From positions 310,001 through 374,000 of the forward strand of contig NZ_LUVZ01000043.1 of assembly GCF_001593385.1 (NCBI RefSeq): 64,000 nt of DNA, given 5' to 3'. This DNA is from Chryseobacterium cucumeris. Lineage in GTDB: Bacteria; Bacteroidota; Bacteroidia; Flavobacteriales; Weeksellaceae. This document shows positions 1-6,687 of the stretch, piece by piece. The translations under genes were made by a program, and so were the position numbers. Under the pieces are notes generated by a model. That model searched no databases. It saw nothing but the letters and a program-made list of their open reading frames with translations, and had not been told where the DNA came from. The first letter of the stretch is position 1, and the number at the start of each line of letters is the position of its first letter.

Positions 1-543
1 GATGGCTCCTGTAAATCCTAAATAAAATCCTTTATCCAGATAAGTTTTTGCTTCATTCAATGTTCCGGTAAAGCAGTGTACAACGGCTTCAGGTAACTTT
101 GAAAGACAGTCATCTGTGATTTCATTAAATCTTTTAAATGCGGATCTTTCATGAAGAAAAAGGGGTTTGTTTACTTCAATGGCGAGTTCAAGCTGTGCCT
201 GATAACATTTTTCCTGCAAAGGTCTGGGAGAGAAATCACGGTCAAAATCCAATCCGCACTCTCCTACTGAAATCACATGATCCTGCTTTAATAGTTTTCT
301 GAGCTCATCAATACTTTGTCCATTAAAAGATTTGGCATCGTGGGGATGAATTCCGGCTGTTGAAAATAAAATTTCGGGATATTCTTGTGCAATTTCCGCA
401 GATTCTTTGCTTCCACGTATGCTGGTTCCGGTGAGAATCATATGTTCAACCCCCTCGTCCAAAGCACGGTTAATAATTTCTTCGTGTTCATTATAGAATT
501 GTTTATTGGTCAGATTAATGCCAATATCAATATAAGTATTCAT
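1..543 (-). CDS. tatD: TatD family metal-dependent hydrolase (DNase), 3' end beyond window
   Basis: TatD proteins are TIM-barrel metal-dependent nucleases of the amidohydrolase superfamily. The reading frame is open from an ATG at 543 to the window edge, giving 181 residues of a family that usually has about 255, so the C-terminal third is missing. The protein begins MNTYIDIGINLTN, where the usual metal pair D-x-H is D-x-G-I-N. It then shows AGIHPHDAK, the metal-binding VGECGLDFDRDFS, and KPLFLHERSAF, and ends in VVHCFTGTLNEA, all typical TatD blocks. It lies 42 bases downstream of the tRNA-like gene at 585-654 on the same strand and may be the last visible member of that unit. Family membership is firm. 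The link to the upstream genes is inference. Confidence 0.9.
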   Translation of the reverse strand, partial: MNTYIDIGINLTNKQFYNEHEEIINRALDEGVEHMILTGTSIRGSKESAEIAQEYPEILFSTAGIHPHDAKSFNGQSIDELRKLLKQDHVISVGECGLDFDRDFSPRPLQEKCYQAQLELAIEVNKPLFLHERSAFKRFNEITDDCLSKLPEAVVHCFTGTLNEAKTYLDKGFYLGFTGAI

Positions 544-584
544 TCTTTTACTTTTTATTATTGGTTACTTTTAGTTAAAAAAAT

Positions 585-654
585 AGAAACAGACCGGATT
601 CGAACCGATGACCTTCCTTTGAATGGAATATTTTTCCAGTTAAACTACTGTTTC
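585..654 (-). tRNA. tRNA-like gene F, anticodon loop reads UCA (UGA codon)
   Basis: A 70-base tRNA-like fold. The acceptor stem is 7 bp (GAAACAG with CTGTTTC) and the discriminator is U. The weak D stem is GUUU with AAAU, and its loop keeps the GG pair. The anticodon stem has four good pairs (UUCC with GGAA) and a 7-base loop AUUCAAA with U33 and A37, so the anticodon is UCA, complementary to the UGA stop codon. The T stem is 5 bp (AUCGG with CCGGU) with loop UUCGAAU. CCA is not encoded, as for the ordinary tRNA-Met in this window. It starts 4 bases after the stop of the LRR-like gene and ends 42 bases before tatD. The fold is seen directly. A UGA-reading function is inference; it could be a decoy or a degenerate tRNA. 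Confidence 0.65.
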
Positions 655-658
655 TTGT

Positions 659-2584
659 TTATGTTTCTGCTCTCAGAAGATTAAAGTATTCTGAAGCTGT
701 AAGAGGTCGTATTTCTCCGGTAGGAGTTACTTTTTCTTTCAATTCGCAGATGAGCAGATCTCCCTGTCTCTTCAAGCATTTTATATAAGGAATCAGATTA
801 CTGTGTATTCTGAAGGTAGATGCAATGGCCGTTAAAGCATCGGATTTATAATCGGATTCTATCCACAGCCAGTGTTCTTTTTCCGTAGATGGGCACCAAC
901 ATTTCACTGCATAAGAATATTCTGCTCTGCTCCCCCAGATGAACACTCCCAATTTACGGTTTTCAATTTCATGTACTTCATAACGGTTAACTTTTTGGGT
1001 TAGTTTTTCGTTTCCGTTTTCATCATACTCCTCGTAGGCAATTTCAATTTCTTTTTCATTGATCTTTCTGGATTCAAGTTTTTTCATCAGATTTCCTACG
1101 CCATAATAACTGAAGCAGAACAGTTTAAAATTCCGGTCTTCTGCTTTAAAGAATTCCTCATATTTCATCGGCTCCACTTCTGTCCAGAGACTTTCAATTT
1201 TTCCTAAAACCTTTGTAAAAAATGGAGTATTAAAAGACTCCCATTGTCTTTCATACTCACGGGTTTTGAAATTCTGAAAGCTGCTGTGTCTTAATTTTAA
1301 GATCGCAACCAGTTTTCTCATATGATAGCGCTTTTCCTGGAAAATATAAGGGAAAGATGTCCGTGAAATAATGAAATAATCTTTCGTAAGATGCAGATTA
1401 TTATTTATTTTAAAATAAATATTCTTTGCGATATATTCAAAGCCATCATAGGTACCGTACAAATAATTGTTGATACATTCCAGCGCAGGAAACTTCAGGT
1501 CTTTCATTCTGGAATCTCCCCATTCCCCAAGATACTCCAACGATTTAAAATCTGTTGCAGGGTTCACATTATACAAAAACTGAATTTTCCCGTTCACTTT
1601 TTGAAGGTGTTCAAAACGATAGATTTCATGGATAATCAGATCTCCCACTTCAGCAATGTTAGGAGCGAACGTATTATAGGTATTGAAAAAGCCTTTCACA
1701 TATCGAAGAGCATTCAGCTCGCACTTTTCAGAACCATTATACATGAAATTTCCAATAATATCAGTCAAAACCGGAAATGCCCCTCTACTTCCTCCATTGA
1801 GCATTATATTACCGGATTTTTCAAGTGCCGGAAAAGTGACATAAGAACCGTTTTCCATATGAATACTTCCGCTGGTTTCCTGAAGTACCGGAAATGAGAC
1901 ACCGGTATTTTCAAATTTCAGGTTACCAATCAACTTCTTCAGCATGGGAAAATGATGGGTAAATTTATGTCCGATATGATATTCACTCCTTATTCTACCA
2001 TGAACAAATTCCAGATTCGGGAATGAAACATTTTTCCCTACAATGGTAATTTTACCACGTATTTCCCGGTGAGGAATTATAATATTATCTCCAAGAATAT
2101 TGATATCAAAAATACCATCTTTCAAAAGCTCATCTGCCTGAAACTGGTACTGAACAGGAATAACATCTCTTGTTTTCAGCAACTTTCCATTTCTGGTATG
2201 TACTGTGGCATTCTTTACAGCAATACATCCTCCGATCGTTTCCAGGTTTTTAAAAGTGGCATCCACAATACACTTAAAATTACCTCTGACTTTTCTAAGC
2301 TCATTCATCATGGTATGGCAATGCATGGTAAAATGACGTTCTACTGTTTCAAGTACCGGAAGTTCACAATATTTTGCATCAATAGAAAGATTTCCAGCGA
2401 TATATTTCAACTCCGGAAAGCGGCAGCCTTCACCACGCAAATACAAGCTTCCTTCTATTTCTGTACAATGAAAGGTGATGTTTTTAGCATAAACTTCTAT
2501 CAAAGCATATTTATCAAAAACAATATCCGCCCAGTCTTCTTCGGAGAATATTTTATATTTTCTTATGGTATCAGTCGTATGCAT
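659..2584 (-). CDS. Leucine-rich-repeat-like protein of unknown function in tRNA-like cluster
   Basis: A protein of 641 residues with no signal peptide or membrane segment, so probably cytoplasmic. Residues about 30-370 hold irregular repeats of about 20 residues with the pattern F-P-x-L-x-x-(I/V)-x-G-(N/x)-(L/I), for example FPELKYIAGNLS, FPNLEFVHGRI, FPVLQETSGSI and FPVLTDIIGNF. These suggest a beta-solenoid or LRR-like scaffold. The C-terminal 270 residues are a separate region rich in aromatic and charged residues (KCWCPSTEKEHWLWIE) that I cannot place. The start overlaps the end of the upstream 169-residue gene by 14 bases, which indicates translational coupling. A tRNA-like gene follows 4 bases after the stop. 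The function is unknown. A protein-binding or RNA-binding partner of the tRNA-like RNAs is inference from position only. Confidence 0.8.
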   Translation of the reverse strand: MHTTDTIRKYKIFSEEDWADIVFDKYALIEVYAKNITFHCTEIEGSLYLRGEGCRFPELKYIAGNLSIDAKYCELPVLETVERHFTMHCHTMMNELRKVRGNFKCIVDATFKNLETIGGCIAVKNATVHTRNGKLLKTRDVIPVQYQFQADELLKDGIFDINILGDNIIIPHREIRGKITIVGKNVSFPNLEFVHGRIRSEYHIGHKFTHHFPMLKKLIGNLKFENTGVSFPVLQETSGSIHMENGSYVTFPALEKSGNIMLNGGSRGAFPVLTDIIGNFMYNGSEKCELNALRYVKGFFNTYNTFAPNIAEVGDLIIHEIYRFEHLQKVNGKIQFLYNVNPATDFKSLEYLGEWGDSRMKDLKFPALECINNYLYGTYDGFEYIAKNIYFKINNNLHLTKDYFIISRTSFPYIFQEKRYHMRKLVAILKLRHSSFQNFKTREYERQWESFNTPFFTKVLGKIESLWTEVEPMKYEEFFKAEDRNFKLFCFSYYGVGNLMKKLESRKINEKEIEIAYEEYDENGNEKLTQKVNRYEVHEIENRKLGVFIWGSRAEYSYAVKCWCPSTEKEHWLWIESDYKSDALTAIASTFRIHSNLIPYIKCLKRQGDLLICELKEKVTPTGEIRPLTASEYFNLLRAET

Positions 2585-3080
2585 TTTCTATGATTTGAGT
2601 TATCGGGTTATATTCCTGCTGGATATACTTTACAAAGTAATCACTTTCTATCCGCAGCATCTTATGTTCATTATGGGTGATAAAGGCATCTTCAGAAATC
2701 TGAAATGCTTCTGTAGTTCCGCTTTTAGCATAAATATGATATTGTTCTGTTTTCAACATATGCTGGTTGCTTGTTTTCTCAAGACAATATTCTTTATAAT
2801 CCTTTGTATATTCTGCCAGATTATTAATTCTGTTCAAATAGTTTCTGTTGGTTTTCCTTTCTCTTACGGGGAGAATAGATTCTGTCACTTTCTTTCCTTT
2901 CACTAAACTTTCTGAGGCTTCTCTTTTTTGCTCCTGCATAGTCCTGCTTCTTTCTTTCAGCATTTCAGTTCTCGAACGCTCCAACGCTTTTTCCATTGGA
3001 GTTCTATCCCTCCTCTGTATAGGTACCGGAACCTGAATTTCATCAATAATGTTCAGATAAATCAATAGTTTTTTAAGCAT
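2571..3080 (-). CDS. Small basic protein of unknown function between tRNA-like genes and LRR-like gene
   Basis: A protein of 169 residues starting with ATG at 3080 (MLKKLLIYLNIIDEI). The longer frame opens with TTG at 3107, which lies inside the preceding tRNA-like gene, so the ATG is preferred. Residues about 20-75 are strongly basic and polar, rich in R, K, E and Q (QRRDRTPMEKALERSRTE, KERSRTMQEQKREASE). They probably form a charged helix or coiled coil suited to RNA or protein contact. The rest is mixed alpha/beta with no motif I recognise. The gene begins about 24 bases after tRNA-like gene A and overlaps the start of the LRR-like gene by 14 bases, so the two proteins are almost certainly made together. 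I do not recognise a family. Confidence 0.75.
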   Translation of the reverse strand: MLKKLLIYLNIIDEIQVPVPIQRRDRTPMEKALERSRTEMLKERSRTMQEQKREASESLVKGKKVTESILPVRERKTNRNYLNRINNLAEYTKDYKEYCLEKTSNQHMLKTEQYHIYAKSGTTEAFQISEDAFITHNEHKMLRIESDYFVKYIQQEYNPITQIIENAYD

Positions 3081-3103
3081 GGTATAATATTTTAAAATGA
3101 AAG

Positions 3104-3175
3104 CCAAAGAGACCGGGATCGAACCGGCAACCTATCCTCCATGGATATGCTTTTCCAGATTAAGCTACTGCTCTG
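3104..3175 (-). tRNA. tRNA-like gene A, degenerate (loop reads UGG without U33)
   Basis: This has a good D arm (GCUU with AAGC, loop with GG), a 5-bp T stem (GCCGG with CCGGU) and a normal T loop UUCGAUC. The acceptor is poor: only part of AGAGCAG pairs with CUCUUUG. The anticodon arm UAUCC-AUGGA-GGAUA closes a loop of only 5 bases. If read as four pairs, the loop is CAUGGAG with A instead of U33 and anticodon UGG. It is the last of five tandem tRNA-like units and ends about 24 bases before the small basic protein gene. A decoding role looks unlikely. A structured RNA processed from the transcript is plausible. Confidence 0.5.
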
Positions 3176-3187
3176 ACTTTCTGATTG

Positions 3188-3259
3188 GGGAGATAAGCAC
3201 GATTCGAACGTGCATCAATTCCGGGCAGGGAATCATTTTTCCGTTAAACTATTATCTCC
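3188..3259 (-). tRNA. tRNA-like gene B, 6-base anticodon loop (GCC)
   Basis: 72 bases. The acceptor stem is a perfect 7 bp (GGAGAUA with UAUCUCC), the T stem is a perfect 5 bp (GCACG with CGUGC) with loop UUCGAAU, and the D arm is weak (AGUUUAACGGAAAAAU) but keeps GG. The anticodon stem AUUCC with GGAAU closes a loop of only six bases, CUGCCC. This could present GCC (glycine), but the loop is one base short. The discriminator is C and there is no CCA. Its acceptor stem is identical to that of gene E, so the two are probably duplicates with different anticodon arms. Confidence 0.6.
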
Positions 3260-3271
3260 ATTGTTTGCATT

Positions 3272-3347
3272 GGAAGTACCGCAGGATTTGAACCTGCAGC
3301 TCGTCCCTGCTGAGGACGTATTCTTCTCCTTTTGAACTATGTACTCC
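3272..3347 (-). tRNA. tRNA-like gene C, loop UCAGCAG (C33, reads AGC)
   Basis: 76 bases, the best-formed of the set. The acceptor is 7 bp (GGAGUAC with GUACUUC, one G-U pair). The D stem is GUUC with GAAU and a 10-base loop holding GG. The anticodon stem is a perfect 5 bp (CGUCC with GGACG), and the T stem is a perfect 5 bp (GCAGG with CCUGC) with loop UUCAAAU. The anticodon loop is UCAGCAG, so position 33 is C, not U, and the nominal anticodon is AGC (alanine). Missing U33 argues against ordinary decoding even though all stems are intact. Only 2 bases separate it from gene D. Confidence 0.65.
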
Positions 3348-3349
3348 TG

Positions 3350-3421
3350 TGAAACGGACGGGAATCGAACCCGCAGCCGTTGACGTGGATGGTCAAAGCT
3401 CTTCCGTTGAGCTACCGTTTC
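3350..3421 (-). tRNA. tRNA-like gene D, loop CAUCCAC (A33, reads UCC)
   Basis: 72 bases. The acceptor is a perfect 7 bp (GAAACGG with CCGUUUC, discriminator A), the D stem is a perfect 4 bp (GCUC with GAGC, loop AACGGAA), the anticodon stem is a perfect 5 bp (UUGAC with GUCAA), and the T stem is 5 bp (GCGGG with CCCGU, one G-U) with loop UUCGAUU. The loop CAUCCAC has A at position 33. The nominal anticodon is UCC (glycine); a shifted reading would give CCA. All stems are sound, so selection has kept the fold while the loop departs from the decoding consensus. Its acceptor resembles that of gene F. Confidence 0.65.
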
Positions 3422-3428
3422 AATAGTT

Positions 3429-3500
3429 GGGAGATAAGCAGGAATCGAACCTGCAACTCATTTTAGCAAAATGTATTTTTCCATTATTACTATTATCTCC
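3429..3500 (-). tRNA. tRNA-like gene E, loop UUGCUAA (GCU, serine-type without long variable arm)
   Basis: 72 bases. The acceptor is a perfect 7 bp (GGAGAUA with UAUCUCC, as in gene B), the T stem is a perfect 5 bp (GCAGG with CCUGC) with loop UUCGAUU, and the D arm is very weak but keeps GG. The anticodon loop UUGCUAA is canonical, with U33, A37 and anticodon GCU, which would decode AGC/AGU serine codons. The stem has four good pairs plus an A-A mismatch. Real tRNA-Ser has a long variable arm; here the variable region is only about four bases. It starts 9 bases after the SDR stop codon, so it must be cotranscribed with that gene or have its own promoter within it. Confidence 0.6.
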
Positions 3501-3509
3501 GTATGGATT

Positions 3510-4874
3510 TTACCAGGTATGAACTTTATAGTTTTTCAATAAAACTCCACTGAAGTAATTTCCTTTTATTCCTTCTATCACAGGGTGCATAATTCTGGCC
3601 GCCCCATCCACAGAATCCAGCGGGGGAATATATCCCATCTCAAACTGTTTCTTTCTAAGACTTTCTTTGGCTCCTGTAGAAATCCACCCCACATCTACGG
3701 CACTCATATAAATCTGATCATTTTCAAATTCTTTTGCAGAAGTGAGGGTCATCATATTCAGAGCTGCTTTTGTCATATTGGTGTGCGGATGAAAAATCGT
3801 CTTATTTTCGTAGCTGAAAATTCCTTCTGATGAAGTGACATTGATGATAAATTTTTCTTTAAAAGCAGAGTTTTTCATCAATGGTTTCAACTCTTTGATC
3901 AGAAAATAAGGGGCAATATGATTGATGAGGTTCACCTCTACCAATTCAAACATAGAAACTTCTTCCAGCGTAGAATTCCAGCTTGTTTTTTCTCTGTTAT
4001 CTACCGGCTGTCCAAAACGGGTAAGTGCAACCTGCGTTTCTTCATTTTGAGCATATTCCAGTTTTGCTGTTTCATTTGAAATTTCCGTGTGGTTTGGAAT
4101 CAGGGTATGAATATCTTTAAATGCTATCAGTTTTTCTTTTTCGCGTTTTATAATTGGCAGATAGTATTCGTCGGGATATTTAATGGTCTGGGCTGCATTA
4201 TTGATCAGAATATCCAGCGTATCAAAATTCAACTTATAAAAATCAATAAAATCCTGGATTGCCTTCAGATTTCTAAGATCTAGGCCATAGATCCAAAGTC
4301 TGTCTTTCCAGTTTTCATAATCTGCCTCCTGCTGCATAAGCTCCATTGCCAATGCCGGAAAACGGGTTGTCAAAACCAAATTGGCCCCGCTTCTCAACAC
4401 CTTCAATGCAGTAGCAAAACCCACCTTCACTCTTCCTCCTGTCAGGATTAAATTTCTTCCCGTAAGATCAGCTGTTTCAAAACGCTTTTCATAGTTTTCT
4501 CCGGCACATACGGGACACAATCTGGAATAGAAAGAATGAGCATACTGATAACTTTGGTTACAGCAGTAGCAGTTTTTGGGAATCTGAAGCTTTGTAAGTC
4601 TCACTTCTTCCTTTTCATCATCATAAAAAGCAGAAATACCAGCCAATGCTTTCTGCATCAGTACCGCATTGGAATTTATCGCCAGATCATGAGACCTCAT
4701 CTCAGAATAGTTTTCATGACGGCTTTGTCTTTTGGCATTTTTATGAATTTTGGTAATCAGTCCTGAAAATGTTTTATTATCAGGGTTCAGGAAAGGGGTT
4801 TCTTTCAAGGAATTAAGTACCTTGAGACATATTTCCCATTCGTCGGCTGAAAATTTTTGTTCTGATTGATTCAT
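3510..4874 (-). CDS. SDR-fold protein with N-terminal zinc ribbon, catalytic tyrosine missing
   Basis: A protein of 454 residues. Residues 1-95 are helical and unassigned. Residues 102-123 hold a zinc-ribbon-like set, C102-x2-C105 and C120-x2-C123. From about 138 there is a short-chain dehydrogenase/reductase (Rossmann) domain. The nucleotide loop is TGGRVKVG (145-152) instead of TGxxxGxG, and the NNAA motif is at 225-228. The usual active-site serine is in TSS (347-349). Where YxxxK is expected the sequence is T365-N-M-T-K369, so the catalytic tyrosine is absent. It may bind a nucleotide cofactor without classic oxidoreductase chemistry. It is the first gene after a promoter at 4894-4901 and is followed directly by five tRNA-like genes. 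Confidence 0.85.
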   Translation of the reverse strand: MNQSEQKFSADEWEICLKVLNSLKETPFLNPDNKTFSGLITKIHKNAKRQSRHENYSEMRSHDLAINSNAVLMQKALAGISAFYDDEKEEVRLTKLQIPKNCYCCNQSYQYAHSFYSRLCPVCAGENYEKRFETADLTGRNLILTGGRVKVGFATALKVLRSGANLVLTTRFPALAMELMQQEADYENWKDRLWIYGLDLRNLKAIQDFIDFYKLNFDTLDILINNAAQTIKYPDEYYLPIIKREKEKLIAFKDIHTLIPNHTEISNETAKLEYAQNEETQVALTRFGQPVDNREKTSWNSTLEEVSMFELVEVNLINHIAPYFLIKELKPLMKNSAFKEKFIINVTSSEGIFSYENKTIFHPHTNMTKAALNMMTLTSAKEFENDQIYMSAVDVGWISTGAKESLRKKQFEMGYIPPLDSVDGAARIMHPVIEGIKGNYFSGVLLKNYKVHTW

Positions 4875-4893
4875 AGCTTCTGTTTTATGTCTG

Positions 4894-4901
4894 CAAAACT
4901 A
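4894..4901 (-). promoter_or_regulatory. Bacteroidota-type -7 element for the SDR/tRNA-like unit
   Basis: On the minus strand the octamer TAGTTTTG matches the TAnnTTTG consensus, 20 bases before the SDR start codon. A TTG lies upstream with a 13-base spacer, shorter than the usual 17-23, so the -33 element is uncertain. If real, the transcript starting here would run through the SDR, the tRNA-like genes and the two following proteins. Confidence 0.45.
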
Positions 4902-4998
4902 GAAGCATGGTACGCAATGTTTTTACGCAGTTAAAAATTAAGATAAAAAAGACGAAAAACGAAAAGGTGCAATAGTTTTATGAGTAAAAGCAGCATAA

Positions 4999-5024
4999 TC
5001 TGCGGGAACTTTTTTTCCCACAGA
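4999..5024 (-). terminator. Hairpin after the 216-residue protein gene
   Basis: A 10-bp stem (TCTGTGGGAA with TTCCCGCAGA on the minus strand, one G-U pair) with a six-base A-rich loop, about 28 bases past the stop codon. The pairing is better as minus-strand RNA than plus. No clear U tract follows, so it may be a weak terminator or an mRNA-stabilising hairpin. Confidence 0.4.
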
Positions 5025-5051
5025 TTTCACAAATGACACAGATGTTTGTAT

Positions 5052-5702
5052 TTATTCGTTGATAAATTTTTCGAGAAAACCGATCAGCTTTGTTCCTCCG
5101 TGACTCCAACGAATTCCATGGCCTTCTTTTTCCCGGACTTCAAAAACCAGCTCATGCTTGTAATGGAAGAAAACATTCCACCAGGTTTTATGATCAAGGA
5201 TGTCATTGATTTTTGCCATTACTTTTTCCTGCTTCTGTTGGTTATTTCCTTTTATCTCTCCCCAGAAATCATCATCCATTCTTCCAATATGCTTTTCCCA
5301 GGCTCTTTGTGCAATGGTAATTTCATTGTTGAATGGTTCTTTGCAGGCATTGATCAACGTTGCTTTCAAAGGCGGAATAGCATTTTCATCACGGATGCTG
5401 GCAGAGGTGAGCCTTTGTCCTAAAACATTCAGCCAATGTTCAAAAGGAATTTCTTCCAGAAGTTGAACTTTTACCTCATCTGAATCATTATTATCAAGAA
5501 TCTTCATCAATTTTTCAAAGCTTTCTTTCCTGTCAATAATTATTTCTTCATTAAAATAAGGAAGGTGCAATTCTAAAGTATTGTCCTTAAACTTCTGGAT
5601 ATTTTTTTCCAGATATTTCAGATGTTCTTGTGCTAAAATGGCTTTGTATTGGCTTTTCCATGTTTCGGAGAACAGGGCAATATAAGGTTCGAACGGATTC
5701 AT
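5052..5702 (-). CDS. Conserved-looking protein of unknown function, coupled to DUF434 gene
   Basis: A protein of 216 residues, ATG at 5702, three bases after the stop of the DUF434 gene, so the two form one operon. There is no signal peptide or membrane segment. The protein is acidic to neutral and mostly helical, with many tryptophans (EHWLNVLG, WEKHIGRMDDDFWGE, TWWNVFFHYKHE). It ends in a basic, glycine-rich stretch, HGIRWSHGGTKLIGFLEKF, that looks like a conserved motif with possible catalytic or binding His, Arg and Gly residues. I do not recognise the family. Its partner is a predicted PIN-like protein, so a role in RNA cleavage or processing is possible by association only. Confidence 0.75.
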   Translation of the reverse strand: MNPFEPYIALFSETWKSQYKAILAQEHLKYLEKNIQKFKDNTLELHLPYFNEEIIIDRKESFEKLMKILDNNDSDEVKVQLLEEIPFEHWLNVLGQRLTSASIRDENAIPPLKATLINACKEPFNNEITIAQRAWEKHIGRMDDDFWGEIKGNNQQKQEKVMAKINDILDHKTWWNVFFHYKHELVFEVREKEGHGIRWSHGGTKLIGFLEKFINE

Positions 5703-5705
5703 ATT

Positions 5706-6419
5706 TTACTTCATTTTGATCAGATTAACAGGAATACTTTCTTCTGTAATCAAATATCCGATCAGATTAAACCATTCTTTACAGTGGTCCAGAATCCAGG
5801 CATCTGAGGAAATAACGATGGCTGAACTTTCTGCCAGGAATTTATCGGGATTGTATTGCAGATCTGCATCCCAATTGAGCTGATGCTCTTCGGCAAATTC
5901 CAGAATAATCTGTTTGATTCTTCCACTGTTGGAAACCGGCTTATCAAAGATCCATACCAATTGATCAATCTGACTTTTCCGGTAAAAAGAAGCTACCAAT
6001 TCTACTGCTCTTAAGGTTTGATTCACTCTTTTATAAGTTCCATGCACACCTGAAAGATCACGGATACAGCCATCCAATCCTTCAAAAACATAAGCTTCGG
6101 AAAGCAGACTTTCCAGTAAAATAAGAACATTGAACCCATCAAGATATACCGTTTTATCTTTCAAATCTGAAGTACCAACATGCTTCAACTGTCTGTTATC
6201 AAGCTGTTGAATGGATGCTGACGCTCCCCTCAATGCTTGTATCTGACGGGTTTTCAGTCGATACCTGTTACCCACAAGATCAGAAGCCGCTTTTTCCGGA
6301 TACTCTCTGCTCAACAGATACTGCATGTCTTCAACAGCCAGTCTCAGTTTGGAGATCTGATTTTCTGAGCCAAATAAGGTATCATCACCAGTATTTTTTC
6401 CGCGGTTTCTGTTATTCAT
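5706..6419 (-). CDS. DUF434 domain protein, predicted PIN-like nuclease fold
   Basis: A protein of 237 residues starting with ATG at 6419 (MNNRNRGKN); the open frame reaches a TTG two codons upstream. The sequence fits the DUF434 family: an N-terminal helical region (residues about 15-75, ending near LKTRQIQALRGASAS), then a compact domain with VYLDGFNVLILLES, VWIFDKPVSNSGRIK and IVISSDAWILD. The spaced aspartates after hydrophobic strands are what a PIN or NYN-type metal-dependent RNase centre looks like. That activity is inferred from the fold and is not proven for this family as far as I know. It heads a two-gene operon next to the unit carrying tRNA-like genes, so tRNA or RNA processing is a natural hypothesis. 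Confidence 0.8.
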   Translation of the reverse strand: MNNRNRGKNTGDDTLFGSENQISKLRLAVEDMQYLLSREYPEKAASDLVGNRYRLKTRQIQALRGASASIQQLDNRQLKHVGTSDLKDKTVYLDGFNVLILLESLLSEAYVFEGLDGCIRDLSGVHGTYKRVNQTLRAVELVASFYRKSQIDQLVWIFDKPVSNSGRIKQIILEFAEEHQLNWDADLQYNPDKFLAESSAIVISSDAWILDHCKEWFNLIGYLITEESIPVNLIKMK

Positions 6420-6658
6420 ATTCAAAAATAGAATTTTTGGTGAATTTTTATGGTAAGAAATTGATTTTAATAAATAATGCTAAAAACCACCCCGTCAAAA
6501 ATTCTTTGAATTTTCGCCACCCCTCCAAAGGATGGGAATTGGGTACTTTTGATGCAAATTTTGGACATAATACCATTTTTCTCATTCTGAACTGGGATCT
6601 GTTATGTTTTTTACAACAAAAGAGATATTTTATACAACATATTAACATTGATTAGGGA

Positions 6659-6666
6659 TAAGTTTG
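6659..6666 (+). promoter_or_regulatory. -7 element for the DUF4822 lipoprotein gene
   Basis: TAAGTTTG matches the TAnnTTTG consensus 21 bases before the ATG at 6688. I find no convincing TTG at the expected distance. The open frame could extend back to a TTG overlapping this element, which supports the ATG as the true start. Confidence 0.4.
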
Positions 6667-6687
6667 CAAAGACTTAAAAATACCCTT

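Noticed and set aside
585..654. tRNA-Sec
   Set aside because: The long acceptor/T-arm geometry and long variable arm of selenocysteine tRNA are absent, despite the UCA anticodon.
385..684. Plus-strand open frame of 99 residues across the tatD start and tRNA-like gene F
   Set aside because: It is antisense to a clear TatD protein and to a structured RNA, and has no family features.
3097..3291. Plus-strand open frame over tRNA-like genes A and B
   Set aside because: Both RNA folds are on the opposite strand and the translation has no recognisable features.
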